Source: Cocos nucifera (taxonomy: Eukaryota; Streptophyta; Magnoliopsida; Arecales; Arecaceae). From it: DNA of 64,000 nucleotides. The position numbers and the translations under genes were made by a program. Below the pieces are notes generated by a model, which ran no database searches, was not told where the DNA came from, and saw only the letters and a list, made by a program, of their open reading frames with translations. The stretch is from the NCBI GenBank assembly GCA_006176705.1, contig QRFJ01000060.1, positions 684,798 to 748,797 of the forward strand. Reading direction: 5' to 3'. Below are positions 20,977 through 31,684 of the stretch, one piece after another. Numbering within the stretch: the first letter of the stretch is position 1; each line of letters begins with the position of its first letter.

Positions 20977-23145
20977 ATGGCCGACGGCGAGATCATCGTG
21001 GTTCCCTTCCACAGCTCCGGCCACATCTTCCCGGCCATCGAGCTCTCCAACCGCCTCGCCTCCCGTAACTACCGCATTGCCCTCCTCCTTCCCTCCACCC
21101 CTTCCGATGCCTCTCTCCACCCTCTGATCCGGATCGTGGAGTTCTTCATGCCCCACCCTCCCGGTGCTCCCCCGGGACCGCCACAACCATTCTCCACTTC
21201 TTCTTCTTCCTCCTCCCCATCTGAGACCCACTGCTCTTCCTTCGCTGATTTTCTCGCCAGGCGATTTGACGGCGATGATCCGTCGCCTCCCCCGATCTGT
21301 GCCATCGTGGACGTGATGATGAGCCAGCTCTTGGACATCTGCCGTGAATTCCAAATCCCGGCCGTCAGTTTCTTCACCTCCAGCGCCTGCACCACCGCTC
21401 TGGAACACGCCATGTCGAAGCTCTCAATGGAGGATTTGGGCCCCGGTCGGACAGTCACCATCCCCGGCTTGCCAGAAGAGATGGCTCTCACGTCCCAAGA
21501 TCTCAACCACCGACCGGGCCATCCGGGTGCTCCACCGCCGATGTTTGGACGGGACCGTGGCGGTCCACCACCCCATTTCGGCCCCGGCCGTGGCGTCGTA
21601 CGCCCACCTGGTCCGCCTCCTCCGTTTGGACCCGGCCACTTTGGCGGCCCGCCGCCTGCGCTCCTACCGGCAGACGACAGAGTTCTTCCACCGCCACCAG
21701 GCCCTGGCCACCACGGAGGCCCTCCGCCGTCTCCAAGACGAGGACCGCCGCCGCATCCTCCATTTGGACACGGGCACTGCGGTGGACCTCCTGAAACGCC
21801 CCCTTCCGCCAGCGGTGGCGCACATCCGCCGCCCCCAATTGGTCCGCCTCCGCCGTTTGGACCAGGCCGTTCGGGCGAACTGCCGCCTCCACTCCAGCCG
21901 GGAGACGGCATCGCTCCTCCACCGCCACCAGGCCCTGGTCACCTCGAAGGCCCTCCGCCGTCTTCAAGACGAGGACCGCCGCCGCCTCCTCCATCTGGAC
22001 AGGGGCACTGCGATGGACCTCCTGCACCGCCCATATCCGCCGGTGGTTGCCCACATCCGATGCCACCACTTCGACCGGGAGATGGAGGCGCTCCTCGGCC
22101 GGTGCCGTGGGAAGGCCATGGCCATCATCCGCCCGCGCCGCCAGTGCCAGGTCACGGGCACTTTGCTGGCCCTCCGCCACCTCCATTTGGACATGGCCAC
22201 GGTTGCCGTCCTCCACCGCCACCGCGCTCTCGACCGCAAGACGGCGGTGCTCCTCCGTCACCGCCAGATAGAATAGGCCCAGGACACGACGGAGGTCCCC
22301 CGGGTGCGGGCCTCGCCGATGTGGAGGGCGCGATAGCGTTGCTCTTCAACACCTGCGATGATCTGGAGTGTCCGTTCCTAGAGTACCTGAAGAAGGAAAC
22401 GAAGAAGCCGGTGTGGGGCGTGGGCCCGCTCCTCCCGGCCGCGTTCTGGTCCGCGGCCGGTTCCCTCGTCCGCGATGCGGAGGTCCGGCCCAAGCGCAAC
22501 GACTCCCCCGTCAGCGAGCGTGACGTACTCGAGTGGCTGGACTCGAAGCCGCGCGGCTCGGTGATCTACGTGTCCTTCGGCTCTATCGTGGCCCCCAGCG
22601 ACGCGGAGCTGGCTGAGCTGGCGGCCGGTCTGGAGGAGTCGAACCGGCCTTTCATCTGGGCTGTCCAGCCCAATGCGATGCGGCACGACCCGGGGGGGTT
22701 CCCGGTCCAGAGCGATGGAAGCCTCTCGGAGCTGGAGGGGCTGGCGAGCCGGGTCGGCGAGAGGGGTCTGGTGATCCGCGGGTGGGCGCCGCAGCTGCTT
22801 ATCCTGAGCCACGGGGCGACGGGGGGCTTCTTGACGCACTGCGGCTGGAACTCGACGGTAGAGGCGCTGGGGTGCGGGGTGCCCATGCTGACGTGGCCGG
22901 TGCACGGGGACCAAGTCCGCAACGCGATGCTGGTGACGCGGTGGCTCCGGGCGGGGATCGCCATAAAGTCCGGGTCGGAATCGGTGAGCAAGGACGACGT
23001 GGTGCGGGGGATCGAGCGGCTGATGGCGGGCGAGGAGGAGGTGAGGGAGCGGGCCGCCTCGGCGCGGGCGATCTTCGCCGGTGGGTTTCCTCGGACTTCC
23101 TCGGCATCCTTGGACGCGTTCCTCGATTTCATCCATTGCCGTTGA
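20977..23145 (+). CDS. Family 1 UDP-glycosyltransferase with a long Pro/Gly/His-rich insertion
   Basis: A single open frame of 722 codons, likely intronless. Such enzymes transfer a sugar, usually glucose from UDP-glucose, to small acceptors such as hormones or phenolics in the cytosol. The N-terminal acceptor domain begins PFHSSGH, whose His16 fits the catalytic histidine, and Asp112 in CAIVDVM fits the partner aspartate. The C-terminal domain has the 44-residue PSPG motif at residues 603-646, from WAPQLLILSH through HCGWNSTVEA to HGDQ. The final Gln646 is typical of UDP-glucose users. Normal UGTs are about 450-500 residues; here residues 178-447 are an added Pro/Gly/His-rich stretch, and removing it leaves about 450. 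High GC and GC3 contrast with the AT-rich surroundings. The acceptor and UGT subfamily cannot be told from sequence alone. The gene looks intact. Confidence 0.93.
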   Translation: MADGEIIVVPFHSSGHIFPAIELSNRLASRNYRIALLLPSTPSDASLHPLIRIVEFFMPHPPGAPPGPPQPFSTSSSSSSPSETHCSSFADFLARRFDGDDPSPPPICAIVDVMMSQLLDICREFQIPAVSFFTSSACTTALEHAMSKLSMEDLGPGRTVTIPGLPEEMALTSQDLNHRPGHPGAPPPMFGRDRGGPPPHFGPGRGVVRPPGPPPPFGPGHFGGPPPALLPADDRVLPPPPGPGHHGGPPPSPRRGPPPHPPFGHGHCGGPPETPPSASGGAHPPPPIGPPPPFGPGRSGELPPPLQPGDGIAPPPPPGPGHLEGPPPSSRRGPPPPPPSGQGHCDGPPAPPISAGGCPHPMPPLRPGDGGAPRPVPWEGHGHHPPAPPVPGHGHFAGPPPPPFGHGHGCRPPPPPRSRPQDGGAPPSPPDRIGPGHDGGPPGAGLADVEGAIALLFNTCDDLECPFLEYLKKETKKPVWGVGPLLPAAFWSAAGSLVRDAEVRPKRNDSPVSERDVLEWLDSKPRGSVIYVSFGSIVAPSDAELAELAAGLEESNRPFIWAVQPNAMRHDPGGFPVQSDGSLSELEGLASRVGERGLVIRGWAPQLLILSHGATGGFLTHCGWNSTVEALGCGVPMLTWPVHGDQVRNAMLVTRWLRAGIAIKSGSESVSKDDVVRGIERLMAGEEEVRERAASARAIFAGGFPRTSSASLDAFLDFIHCR
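21508..22317 (+). repeat. Repetitive Pro/Gly/His-rich coding insertion with a 231 bp tandem duplication
   Basis: This stretch codes for residues 178-447 of the UGT. Two near-copies of a 77-codon unit start at 21,610 and 21,841, exactly 231 bp apart. Markers such as CCGCCACCAGGCCCTGG at 21,691 and 21,922 keep the same spacing. Shorter related pieces follow up to about 22,260, e.g. CCTCCATTTGGACA at about 21,757 and 22,180. Recurring peptide elements are GPPPPFGPG, PPPPGPGH, SRRGPPP and GHGHCGGPP. All steps are multiples of three, so the frame is kept. It lies between the acceptor-side loop after MALTSQDLNHRP and DVEGAIALLF, at the surface of the N-terminal domain in UGT folds. Confidence 0.9.
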
Positions 23146-23337
23146 TCTGATCCAAAGTCATGATCCATCAGTCAAATAATTAGTCTGCTTTCGCGTGTTG
23201 GATTTTGCGCTTTTTTTTGACAAGTGCGCGGAACGGCAGAACCGCTTCCATGTTATTGTGTTGTATTGGATGTACATGTTAAGAGGGTTAGCCCGTCTAC
23301 ACTACTACATCGAATCTTGTTGCAAAACCTTGAACTA

Positions 23338-23371
23338 AGAATAAATATATAAATAAATAAATAAATATACT
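23338..23371 (+). terminator. Probable polyadenylation signal region of the UGT gene
   Basis: AATAAATATATAAATAAATA-type sequence begins about 195 bp after the stop codon and contains several overlapping AATAAA hexamers (first at 23,340). This is a plausible plant near-upstream element. The cleavage site is not determined. Confidence 0.5.
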
Positions 23372-23753
23372 TGTATAAATATTTAGTGTAACAAGTTCCG
23401 AAGAATCATTCACTTTTAGAGTACGGAGTTCCACTTGCAATAACACATGATACCGTTCTAACGGTCACGTTTAGCATCACATTATGTCGTTCAGAATTTT
23501 GAGTGGATGCTGAACCCGTAGGATTTTTCAAAGATGCTTTGTAGACATGTGATAGAAAGAAGCAGAAGCAGATTACGTCGCTCTCACTAACCATAATGTT
23601 AGTAAACATAACCAACAACTTCCTACACCACCCAAATGGCAATTCAATTTTGCATAAGAACAGCAAGCTTCCCATGTATTGTCTGCCGCCAAACCCTTTC
23701 AAACAGCCACCAAAAATACCACTCAAATTTATAGATGAAAGTAGAAATGGATG
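23372..23753. other. 3' flank of the UGT gene up to the retrotransposon nest
   Basis: No gene was recognised. Before the nest inserted, this flank ran directly into what is now 55,377 onward. Confidence 0.5.
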
Positions 23754-23758
23754 GTAAG
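23754..23758. repeat. Target-site duplication GTAAG, left copy
   Basis: GTAAG directly before the left LTR of the large Gypsy element; an identical GTAAG follows the right LTR. This pairs two LTRs 31 kb apart as the ends of one insertion. Confidence 0.85.
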
Positions 23759-24372
23759 TATTGCTGAAGATTTCTAACTTGGATCGGATTAATTGAAATT
23801 GAGTGACGATCGGATCTGCAAAATAAGTTCTGAACTGGAGTCAGCTCCAATAAAGATCTTTCGATGCTCAAGTTAGAAATTTTATAGAATAAATGAAAAG
23901 AAATATAAGAGAGAGATTGCACGGTATACCTTGGGGTTTTCTGATTATCTCTCTTTATATATTAAGATCCTCTCTTTATATATCAAGATGAGAGCCATAA
24001 TAGAGAAGAGTTGTAGGAGGTTATCCCAACTTCTTCGGACATATCATTTTGATATTTCTAGTATGATTTTTCAGGATTCGGCATGTTGTGGTTGCCTGAT
24101 CCATCCCATAGCGAGCTATATACAATGGTCTCGCGATTTGAAAAGATATGCTGAATCTCCTGGTCAACTCTTTCAAATTTGCCGATCAAAATGGGGGTCA
24201 GCAAAAGCATGGGTTAGAGGCTTGATGTATACAGGCCAACTGAAGTATGGGTCTGTAGCTAATGCACGAAGGTAAGTAGAGATAGAAGGTTGGTGGCCAA
24301 AGCAAACATCAATGTCTGACCCCTAGGTCTATTGTCTTTGCATCAAACATTAAAGATATTTTACCCATAACA
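23759..24372 (-). repeat. 3' LTR of the Tat-like Gypsy element (minus strand)
   Basis: Plus-strand ends are TATTGCTGAAG and CATAACA. It matches 54,773-55,371 throughout, e.g. GCGAGCTATATACAATGGTC here against a similar block at about 55,100, and the shared CTCCTGGTCAACTCTT. The 614 bp here and 599 bp there differ at many positions, indicating an old insertion. Confidence 0.85.
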
Positions 24373-24717
24373 TGTCTTCTAATCTCGAGTCTGAGCTGAA
24401 ATAGGATCGGACAAAAGGAGTATAATTAAATATGCTGAAGACATATGTCGCATCTCCATTTCTTGGACCAAATGGCATCTCTACAACTCTTTTGGCAGGC
24501 TGAGCCATTGCATCAAAGAGTTAGTAGGATTTGTGAAGAGACATCAGATGGTGATTGTTAAAAATATACTCAGATTTAAGGCATCATACGCATCTTTAGA
24601 GACGTGATCATTAATGCACCATCTAAAAAAATCTCTTTGGCCATTCTAGGGATGCCATGCAGCAGTCATCTGTCAGCTACAGCCGAATTGCTATATCATC
24701 AGGGTTGTCTAGAAGAT

Positions 24718-24730
24718 TTATAAATACAAA
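24718..24730 (+). promoter_or_regulatory. TATA-like box of the antisense gene
   Basis: TTTATAAATACAAA lies about 350 bp inside the element next to the 3' LTR, followed by a CT-rich leader and the antisense reading frame. It is on the strand opposite to gag-pol, so it would drive only the antisense gene. Confidence 0.45.
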
Positions 24731-25635
24731 CCCATGCTCTCCCTCGTCATCTTTCTTTTTTTGTTGCTTCTTCTTCCATGTGACTTCGGTGCTTCTCCCG
24801 GAAAGACCAAAGCTTCATTAGCAATTTTCTATTGTCCTTTCAATCGAGAGATCTCTAGTCGAGTAGGTTATTTTGCCAATCTCATGCTCGGTCTTCTTTC
24901 TTTTGGTTTCTTTTTGCCCCGCTTTGGGCATCTGCTTGTTGTTTCTACTTATTTCTTTCGATTTCCTTTCTAGGTTAGTTTCTTCTCTTAGTTTTTAGGA
25001 TGGGTGGATTGGAGAACACAACAAAGGGTCGGTCCTCCAGTCTTTCTTCCCTAAGGGATAACCCTAGGAAGCCAAATAACGGACGTAGGGAAGGAGAGTC
25101 TTTCGCACCCAAACAATATCATTCAGTATTGGATTCGAATGACCTTAGCCTGCTTCAGGCCTAATATGGGATTCCTGGTGAACTTGAGTTAGAACTCCTG
25201 GGACCAAGCGATCGAGTTTGCAACCCTCCCACTGGTCGGCTTGCTCTGTATAAAGAGTCATTCAGGGCTGAATTCAGACTTCCTCTTCATTCCTTTATTA
25301 TTATGCTTTTCAAATTTTTTGACATAGCCTTGAATTCGATCATTCCAGACTCTTGGCAATTCATCATTGGCTTTTTAGTTACCTACTTTCTAGTTGAAAT
25401 CCAACCATCTATACCTCTCTTCCAAGCCTTCTTTACCTCTCTTCCAAGCCTTCTTTATCCTTAAAAAGGCATCTTTATACCAATGACTAATGGTTCTTTC
25501 TCTCTAAGAGCAGTTTCTGTCTTAATTTGAGGCACTCCTTTCTCTGTTCATGGTTGGAATGAGCATTTTCTTTTTGTTTCATCTTTTTTTATTGAAGATT
25601 GAGGATTAGCTCACTAGAGCGACCTAGGAAGTCTG

Positions 25636-28600
25636 TGTTGAGATATCAACTACTTTGATACCACTTTGTTAAGGATCTAGTATCAAGATATTGCAGCAGA
25701 AAAAAAGAAGAAAATAAAATAAGAACACAATCAAATACGTGGATTAGTCCAAAAGCTCACCTCCACGGGCATGCAAAGCTTCACTATGAAAGATAAAAAT
25801 AAGTATAAGAGGAGAACACCCACTCTCAACTCACTATATATAAATCTCTCTTAACTAGAAGCTATCCTCATAAAAACTCTCTCAGAATTCCAAGGAGATC
25901 CTCAGAAGCTACAAGATGCTCTATCCTCACAGCCTCCGCATCGGATGCTATGCACCTATTACTATTCTCTCTCATAGGCTGCATGTACTTGGCACTCTTC
26001 AAGCTCCTCTCGATGGCTGTCTAAGTCTCTCTACGTGCCTCTCATGCCACACGTGCCATCTCCTGCTCTACAGCACCTTAGTCCTTTAAATAGAATGAGA
26101 ATTCTTTTTTTAGTAGTTCATGGGAGTCCTAACATGGCTCTTTCTTCTAATATGAGTCGAACATGATCTTGATAAAGTTTTAAAATATTTTTTAATTTTT
26201 AGATCATGATCGTAGCCCTTCGTGGCCGCTGGATCCTGTGGTCTACGTGCAACTCTCGTAGATCCTTCGAATTAATCATAATCCAAGTCTAAATAAAAAA
26301 TCTCATCCTATTCTGTTCGTCTCCATCGAGCCGGCTCTGTCAAGGATCGAGCTGGCTTAACTACGTTTCATCCGAACTCTTGCTTCTATTTGCCTGAGAA
26401 GACCGGCTCGATCTTAGCCCGAGCTGACTCGATCTTGTATTCGAGCTAGCTTGACTGCTTGATGATTTGATTCTCCTTTGCTATAGGTCGAATTCGAGAC
26501 ATCAAATCCTAACAATCTCTACCTCAACTCGACATTCGGCCTCCACCTAACTTTGAGAGCTTATGATCCATCTCGCTCTCATGTCCTGGGATACGCCTGC
26601 TAATCATGGATGGGCAAACATGGGAGTTGAGCCAGACCGCTCGATCCCACCTCCATCGATGGCTATGTCCACTCTAATCAAAGATCTGCTTAAAAAAGTC
26701 TTCTACGATAATAGAAATTTTACTCTGCGATGTCGCCTTTCGTCCTTTTGAGTCTCTTATCTCATATCCGATCCACCTCCACCTGGAGCTCCACCTCGCA
26801 CTGGGATCCCTCTGGCTCCTGAAGCTCCATCTCGCATTGAAATCTCTGCCATATAGTAATCTTCTCTCCTTCTCTTCTCTTCTTTTCCTCCAATATTATC
26901 CTATCACCGTGCATGATCTTCAGAATTTCATCATCAACTATCTATATGTAGCCATTTGAATTCAGCCTACTCAGTGAGATAAGATTCCACCTAAAATTGG
27001 GTATGTATCGAATCTCCCCCAATCTTCTCACAGCACTATCATGTATCTTTTAGCTGACCATCTCGATGTCTTTGATCGCATAGCTCGATCCATCTGGTAG
27101 ATAAATAGTGCCATCACTACTCTCTAGAAAGTCAAATTACTTCTCTCTGCAACAAACATGATATGTACATAAGAATCTAAAATCTACTACTGAAAAAAAA
27201 TAAATACCTCGTTAGATATCTTTAGGATATCATCCTCTGACTCGCTACTGATCATAGCTGCAATAGCCCTCGTTTGATCCTTGAGTTATGGATAATTCTT
27301 AACTCGATGCCCCAACTTGTTGTATCAGTAGCATCTAATCTTGCTAGGATTCCTCATCTTGGATCTAGATCCTCCTCCTCATGATCTTCTACTGCTCTGT
27401 CTACTACCTCCTGCTCCTCCAAAAATTGCCAAAGCTAACCACCGCCATCTGAGCTTAAAGCAGGGTTCTTTCTTCTAAGAATCTCATTCTGAAGTATCGC
27501 TGTAGTGACCTCATCCATCTTAATGGTGCTCTTTTTTACTAGAACAGTAGTCACCAAGGACTCATATGAAGAAAAAAGTGATGCTAGCAAGACCAACATC
27601 CTGGTCTTCTTCTTAACTTTTTCATCAATGCTGAGGGGGTCGATGAGGATCTTCTGAAAGTTGAATAGATACTCTCGTATGCTCTGATCTTCATCCATCT
27701 ACAGCTGGTAGAATTGCCTCTAAAGAAATAGTATATTAGTGAGTGACTTTGTCATGTACAATTCTTCGAGTTTCGACCATAATATCGTTGGAAAAGTCTT
27801 ACCAAGTACATGGATCATAATATCATCCGCTAGGTACAAGCAAATCATACTCATCGTCTGCATCTGGATCCACTTCTAATCCTTCATCTTTATGGTAGCT
27901 GGCATCTCATCGTTCGAGAGAGCATCGATCAACTCATATTGAATGAGGACATCCTTTATCCTTGCTTGCCATAGGAAGAAATTATCTTCCCATTGAATCT
28001 GTTGATTTTTATCTTGATTGTACTTATTTTTTTCATATTTTTCAGTCTCTATCCACTACTGCAATTTGCTATCTGGCTTTGATTCCAATCTATTAGGATA
28101 TCAGCTATTCTGATGCCACTTTATTAAGAATCTAGTACCAAAATATTATGGTAGAAAGAAAGAAGAAAATAAAATAAGAACACAATCAAATACGTGGATC
28201 AGTCTAAAAGCTTATCTCCACGGGACATATAAAGCTTCACTACAAAAAAAAATAAGCACAAGAGGAGAACACCCACTCTCAACTCACTATATACAAATCT
28301 CTCTCAATTAGAAGCTACCCTCATAAAAACTCTCCTAGCATCCCAAGAAGACCCTTAGAAGATACAAGATGCTCTACCCTCACAGCCTCCGCATCAAATG
28401 TTATGCACCTGTTATTTCTCTCTCTCGCGGGCTGCACGTACTCGGCACTCTATCAAGCTTCTCTTGATAGATGCCTAAGTCTCTCTACGTGCCTCTCACG
28501 CCACATGCACCACCTCCTACTCCACAGCACCTTGTTCTTTAAATAGGATGAGAATCCTCTTCTCAGCAGTTCACAAGAGTCATAACAGGGCTCTTTCTCC

Positions 28601-28988
28601 TAATATAAATCGAACATGATATTGATGAAGTATTAAAATATTTTTCAATCTTTAGATCATGACTGCAGTCCTTCATGGCTGCTGGATCCTGTAATCTATG
28701 CACAACTCTTGTAGATCCTTTGGATTAATCACAATTCAAGTCTAAATAGAAAATTCCATCATGTTCTGTTCGTCTCCGTCAAACCGACTCAGTCAGGAGT
28801 CGAGCTGGCTTGACTATGTCTCATCTGAACTCCTGCTTCTATCTACCTGAGAGGGCCATCTTGATTGTGGTTCGAACTGGCTCGATCTCAGTCCGAGCCG
28901 ACTCGACCCCATATCCGAGCTAGCTCGACTACTTGATGATTTGATTCTCCTCTGCTGTGGATCAAATTCAAGGTATCAAATCCTAATA
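25636..28988 (-). mobile_element. Internally deleted Copia element (gag only) nested in the antisense gene
   Basis: LTRs lie at 25,636-26,514 and 28,091-28,988, sharing starts TGTTGAGATATCAAC and TATTAGGATATCAGC (plus strand) and ends TCAAATCCTAACA or AATA. The flanks GTCTG (25,631-25,635) and GTCTA (28,989-28,993) are a 4-of-5 target duplication. On the minus strand a primer-binding site TGGAATCAAAGCC (28,075-28,087) lies just inside the right LTR, so it faces the same way as its host. The 1.6 kb interior keeps only gag and stops soon after the zinc-knuckle region; protease, integrase and reverse transcriptase are absent. It could have moved only with help from another element. Confidence 0.85.
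27300..27730 (-). pseudogene. Copia gag (UBN2-type) fragment
   Basis: The minus-strand frame 27,698-27,435 (87 codons) starts MDEDQSIREYLFNFQKI and includes LLASLFSSYESLVTTVL, the typical Copia gag pattern of LLxSLPxSYExL. Downstream (about 27,370-27,290) a degraded zinc knuckle can be read, with CY followed by NKLGHRVKN. It belongs to the deleted Copia element; no full-length frame exists. Confidence 0.7.
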
Positions 28989-31271
28989 GTCTAACCTCCA
29001 GACTCCTTCATTAGGGGTTACGGACATAGCGCTTTAATGCTTTGTATAGGTACAAAATTCCACCACTGTCGAAGTTGTTATCAAAGCAGACTCTTTTCAA
29101 TGTCAGCCTTAGCCCTGCTAATCTTAGAGATGAATGCCAATTTTTTTGACCGAATTTCCTCTTCTTTCTCCTCCTCTCTTCTCTTTTTCTTTTCTTTTTT
29201 TTTAAAAAAAAAAACTTGCCTTGGTTTGATGCAAAAATAAGGCCCAAGGAGCAAGAGGAGCTGAAGAAGTCGAACATGAAGAAGAGAAAGGCCTCAGCAT
29301 TGACCTCTAGTGTAGCTGGCTAAAAAAAGTAACACCCAACCAAGGCTGTCTAAGCCAAGGAGCCTACCAAAGGGGGTTCATCTGGCTCGACCAGGGTGGT
29401 AGTAGCCTCTCCTATTCAAATTCGGGTACTAGGGACTCGCCCATAATTTCTAACTTTGTCTCCTAACCCCAAGCTCCAGCCCCATCTTTCCGAGCCGAGA
29501 AGACCAGCTCGGTGCCTGCTGCTCCTACCAATCAGGGATTGAAATCCTCTTCAGTTTCACTGACTAGTTTCGCCTTAGATGATCATCGAGTCGCCTGTGA
29601 CATTGTTTTAGGGCTTGCTCCTTCCAACGAATGCCAAAAAGTTGTAGGGCTAAAGTTAAGGCCTCTAACAAAGAGATGCCATCAATTCTTTTCTCCAAGT
29701 AAGTCTTTTCTCTGACCCTACCTTTTCTTTTGTGCGCTTTTAGTTACTAATTTATTTCCTTTCAGAAGAAGCATGAAGCATTGGCAAATGAGATCGAGGC
29801 TGAGGCAAAGCACCTAAAAGAGGTGCTAAAGAAGATTTAAGGCTACACAAGCATCGGCTGAGGTAGCATGAGCAATGGCAGAGGTGCCTAAAAGAAGGTT
29901 GAGGCCGACCTTACGCTGGAGAAGGGGAAGATGGAAAGCTAGGTCATCAAAGCTGGTTGGTTGGTGATTGAAGCATTCGGCACCTCTCGAAAATTCACCA
30001 AGGAGAAGATTGAGTTGGCCAAAGAGGCATTCTTTATTAAGCAAGACCTGCTCTGTAAGAAAATCATCGAGCACTTCCCCGAGTTGGACTTATCTTTTCT
30101 GGATGAGTAAGAGGTTGGTGGAGACCACCCTTCAACTATAATAGCGGTCGAGGAGCAGCCTCAACCTTAGCCAGAGCTTGCAGTTGTCAAAGCAACCTCT
30201 GAGCTGGAGCCCATGATTGCAGAAGATGCTTCTAGACTGGTGGTAGAAGCTTTCGTGAACTCTTCAAAAGCTCCTCAACTCGAGGTTGTCAATACCTCTG
30301 CATAGGCTTCAATCTTCTTTCTAATTTCACCTATCATGTGAAAAAGAATCTTTTATTTATAAAAGGATCTTTTTCTTTACCTCTAAGGCTTCTTCCTTAT
30401 ATCCTGTCGTGTCCTTATTTTATCTTCATGAAGTCCAGCCAATGTGGGCTTTATGGATGCTCGGTTGTTCATCATCGCACTGAACTCTTACCAAGGACTA
30501 TGGCTCATTTATTAATGCCCAAATTGAGGCTCTTGAAGAAGAGGCTTGGGAGGCTAATGAGAGGCTTCTAAAGTGAGGCAAAAAATCTCAGAGAGAGAAA
30601 AAACTTGTACTGAGGCCCTCGTAGAAGTGAAGCACTTACAGAAAAATATAGGCAGACTAACAAGATTTATGCCTCAAAGAAGCATCGATCAATCGAGGCT
30701 TATGCAAAGTTGAATATGGCTGCTAAAGAAGAGAGGTGGGGCACCATTGAAAAAGTCGCATGGTTTCGCAACGAGCTTCAAACGGCTCGGGATAGGGCTG
30801 CTGCTTTAGAGAACATGGTGGATTCGGGTAAGACAGCCAAAGAGGCAAGATGGGATGCCGCTGAAAAGGTTATTCGGTGCTAGATTGAGCTCCATACATT
30901 CCAGTAGAGAATCACCAACCTGAAGCATTCGATCAACATGAAGAAGTCAACGATAATGGAGCTTCGATTGGAGCTGGTAGCGAGTAAGATGGTGGCCAAT
31001 TTTGTTGAAGGCAAAGTTAAACAAAGGGAGACAAAGTTCACCATAAATCAAGTCGGACTCATTCATGTGGTGTTGAAGGCATCCCTAATAGCTTATGAGA
31101 TCGACTTCAGAAAATACAAATCCCTGGCTAAGCAGCTTTTTCCAAGGAAACTCCTTAAAATGATGCCTCCTGATGACTCAAAGCTTCCCATAATTGTTGT
31201 CAGCATGGCAAGTAATGGTGATAAGGGACCTTCTCAAATTGGATATGAGCCTTCATTCGAAGCTTAGGATT

Positions 31272-31684
31272 AGTCCCATACTTTGTTTTTTTTCTTTTCT
31301 TTTTTGTTGGCCAATGTGGTTTGTAAATACTATAGTTAGTTATCTAACTTTTTTAAAATTAATATAATATTATTATATTCTTGTTTATTCTAACTTCAAG
31401 ATCTTTTCTTTTTATGGTTATTTTAAAATTGCTTTCTGTATCTACAATTGATTTTACAATTTCATCATATTAGGATAGTCAATGGATTGTCATTATGGGC
31501 GCATCAATGATGGCTTAGTTCCTTAGATGGCTTTGGCCTCCCTCCAAACTGGTTGTGGTTCTGAATCGTTTATGGGTCATTTGTCATGTTATGGACACTA
31601 ACCGTGGCTTCATTTATTTAGGATCGTGGGGCCTTTGAGGCTCTCTTGGATTGACTTTTTTTGGTTTTCAAGATCATTTGGTGT
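31272..31684. other. Spacer between the antisense gene and the tandem array
   Basis: AT-rich, with runs such as TTTTTTTCTTTTCTTTTTTG just after the antisense gene's stop and an AATATAATATTATTATATTC stretch that could hold its polyadenylation signal. No coding motif was seen. Confidence 0.4.

Larger units (their letters stand above)
24718..31267 (+). pseudogene. Antisense extra gene of the Gypsy element ('putative gypsy-type transposon' domain), broken
   Basis: Runs opposite to gag-pol. A TATA-like TTTATAAATACA lies at about 24,718. A frame from ATG 25,000 reads MGGLENTTKGR..., hits a stop at 25,162-25,164, and continues as YGIPGELELELLGPSDRV, then NPPTGRLALYKESFRAEFRL and a hydrophobic helical stretch. 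I recognise this as the plant domain annotated 'putative gypsy type transposon' (Transposase_28 type). A Copia insertion (25,636-28,988) splits it; it resumes with ALYRYKIPPLSKLL near 29,037. Later pieces are charged and coiled-coil-like, including a probable exon after TTTCAG at about 29,765 and FPELDLSFLDE near 30,080, with the last frame at 30,938-31,267. Antisense extra genes between pol and the 3' LTR are known in Tat-lineage elements such as maize Grande. Function is unknown, and several stops make it dead. Confidence 0.7.

Noticed and set aside
21069..23168. Several long antisense frames opposite the UGT (e.g. 21,069-21,911; 22,378-23,136)
   Set aside because: They are shadows of a GC-rich coding strand; no motif, and the sense frame carries all known UGT landmarks.
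24734..24973. Short frame with a hydrophobic, signal-peptide-like start
   Set aside because: It sits in the CT-rich leader of the antisense retrotransposon gene; hydrophobicity follows from T/C richness and there is no mature-protein part.
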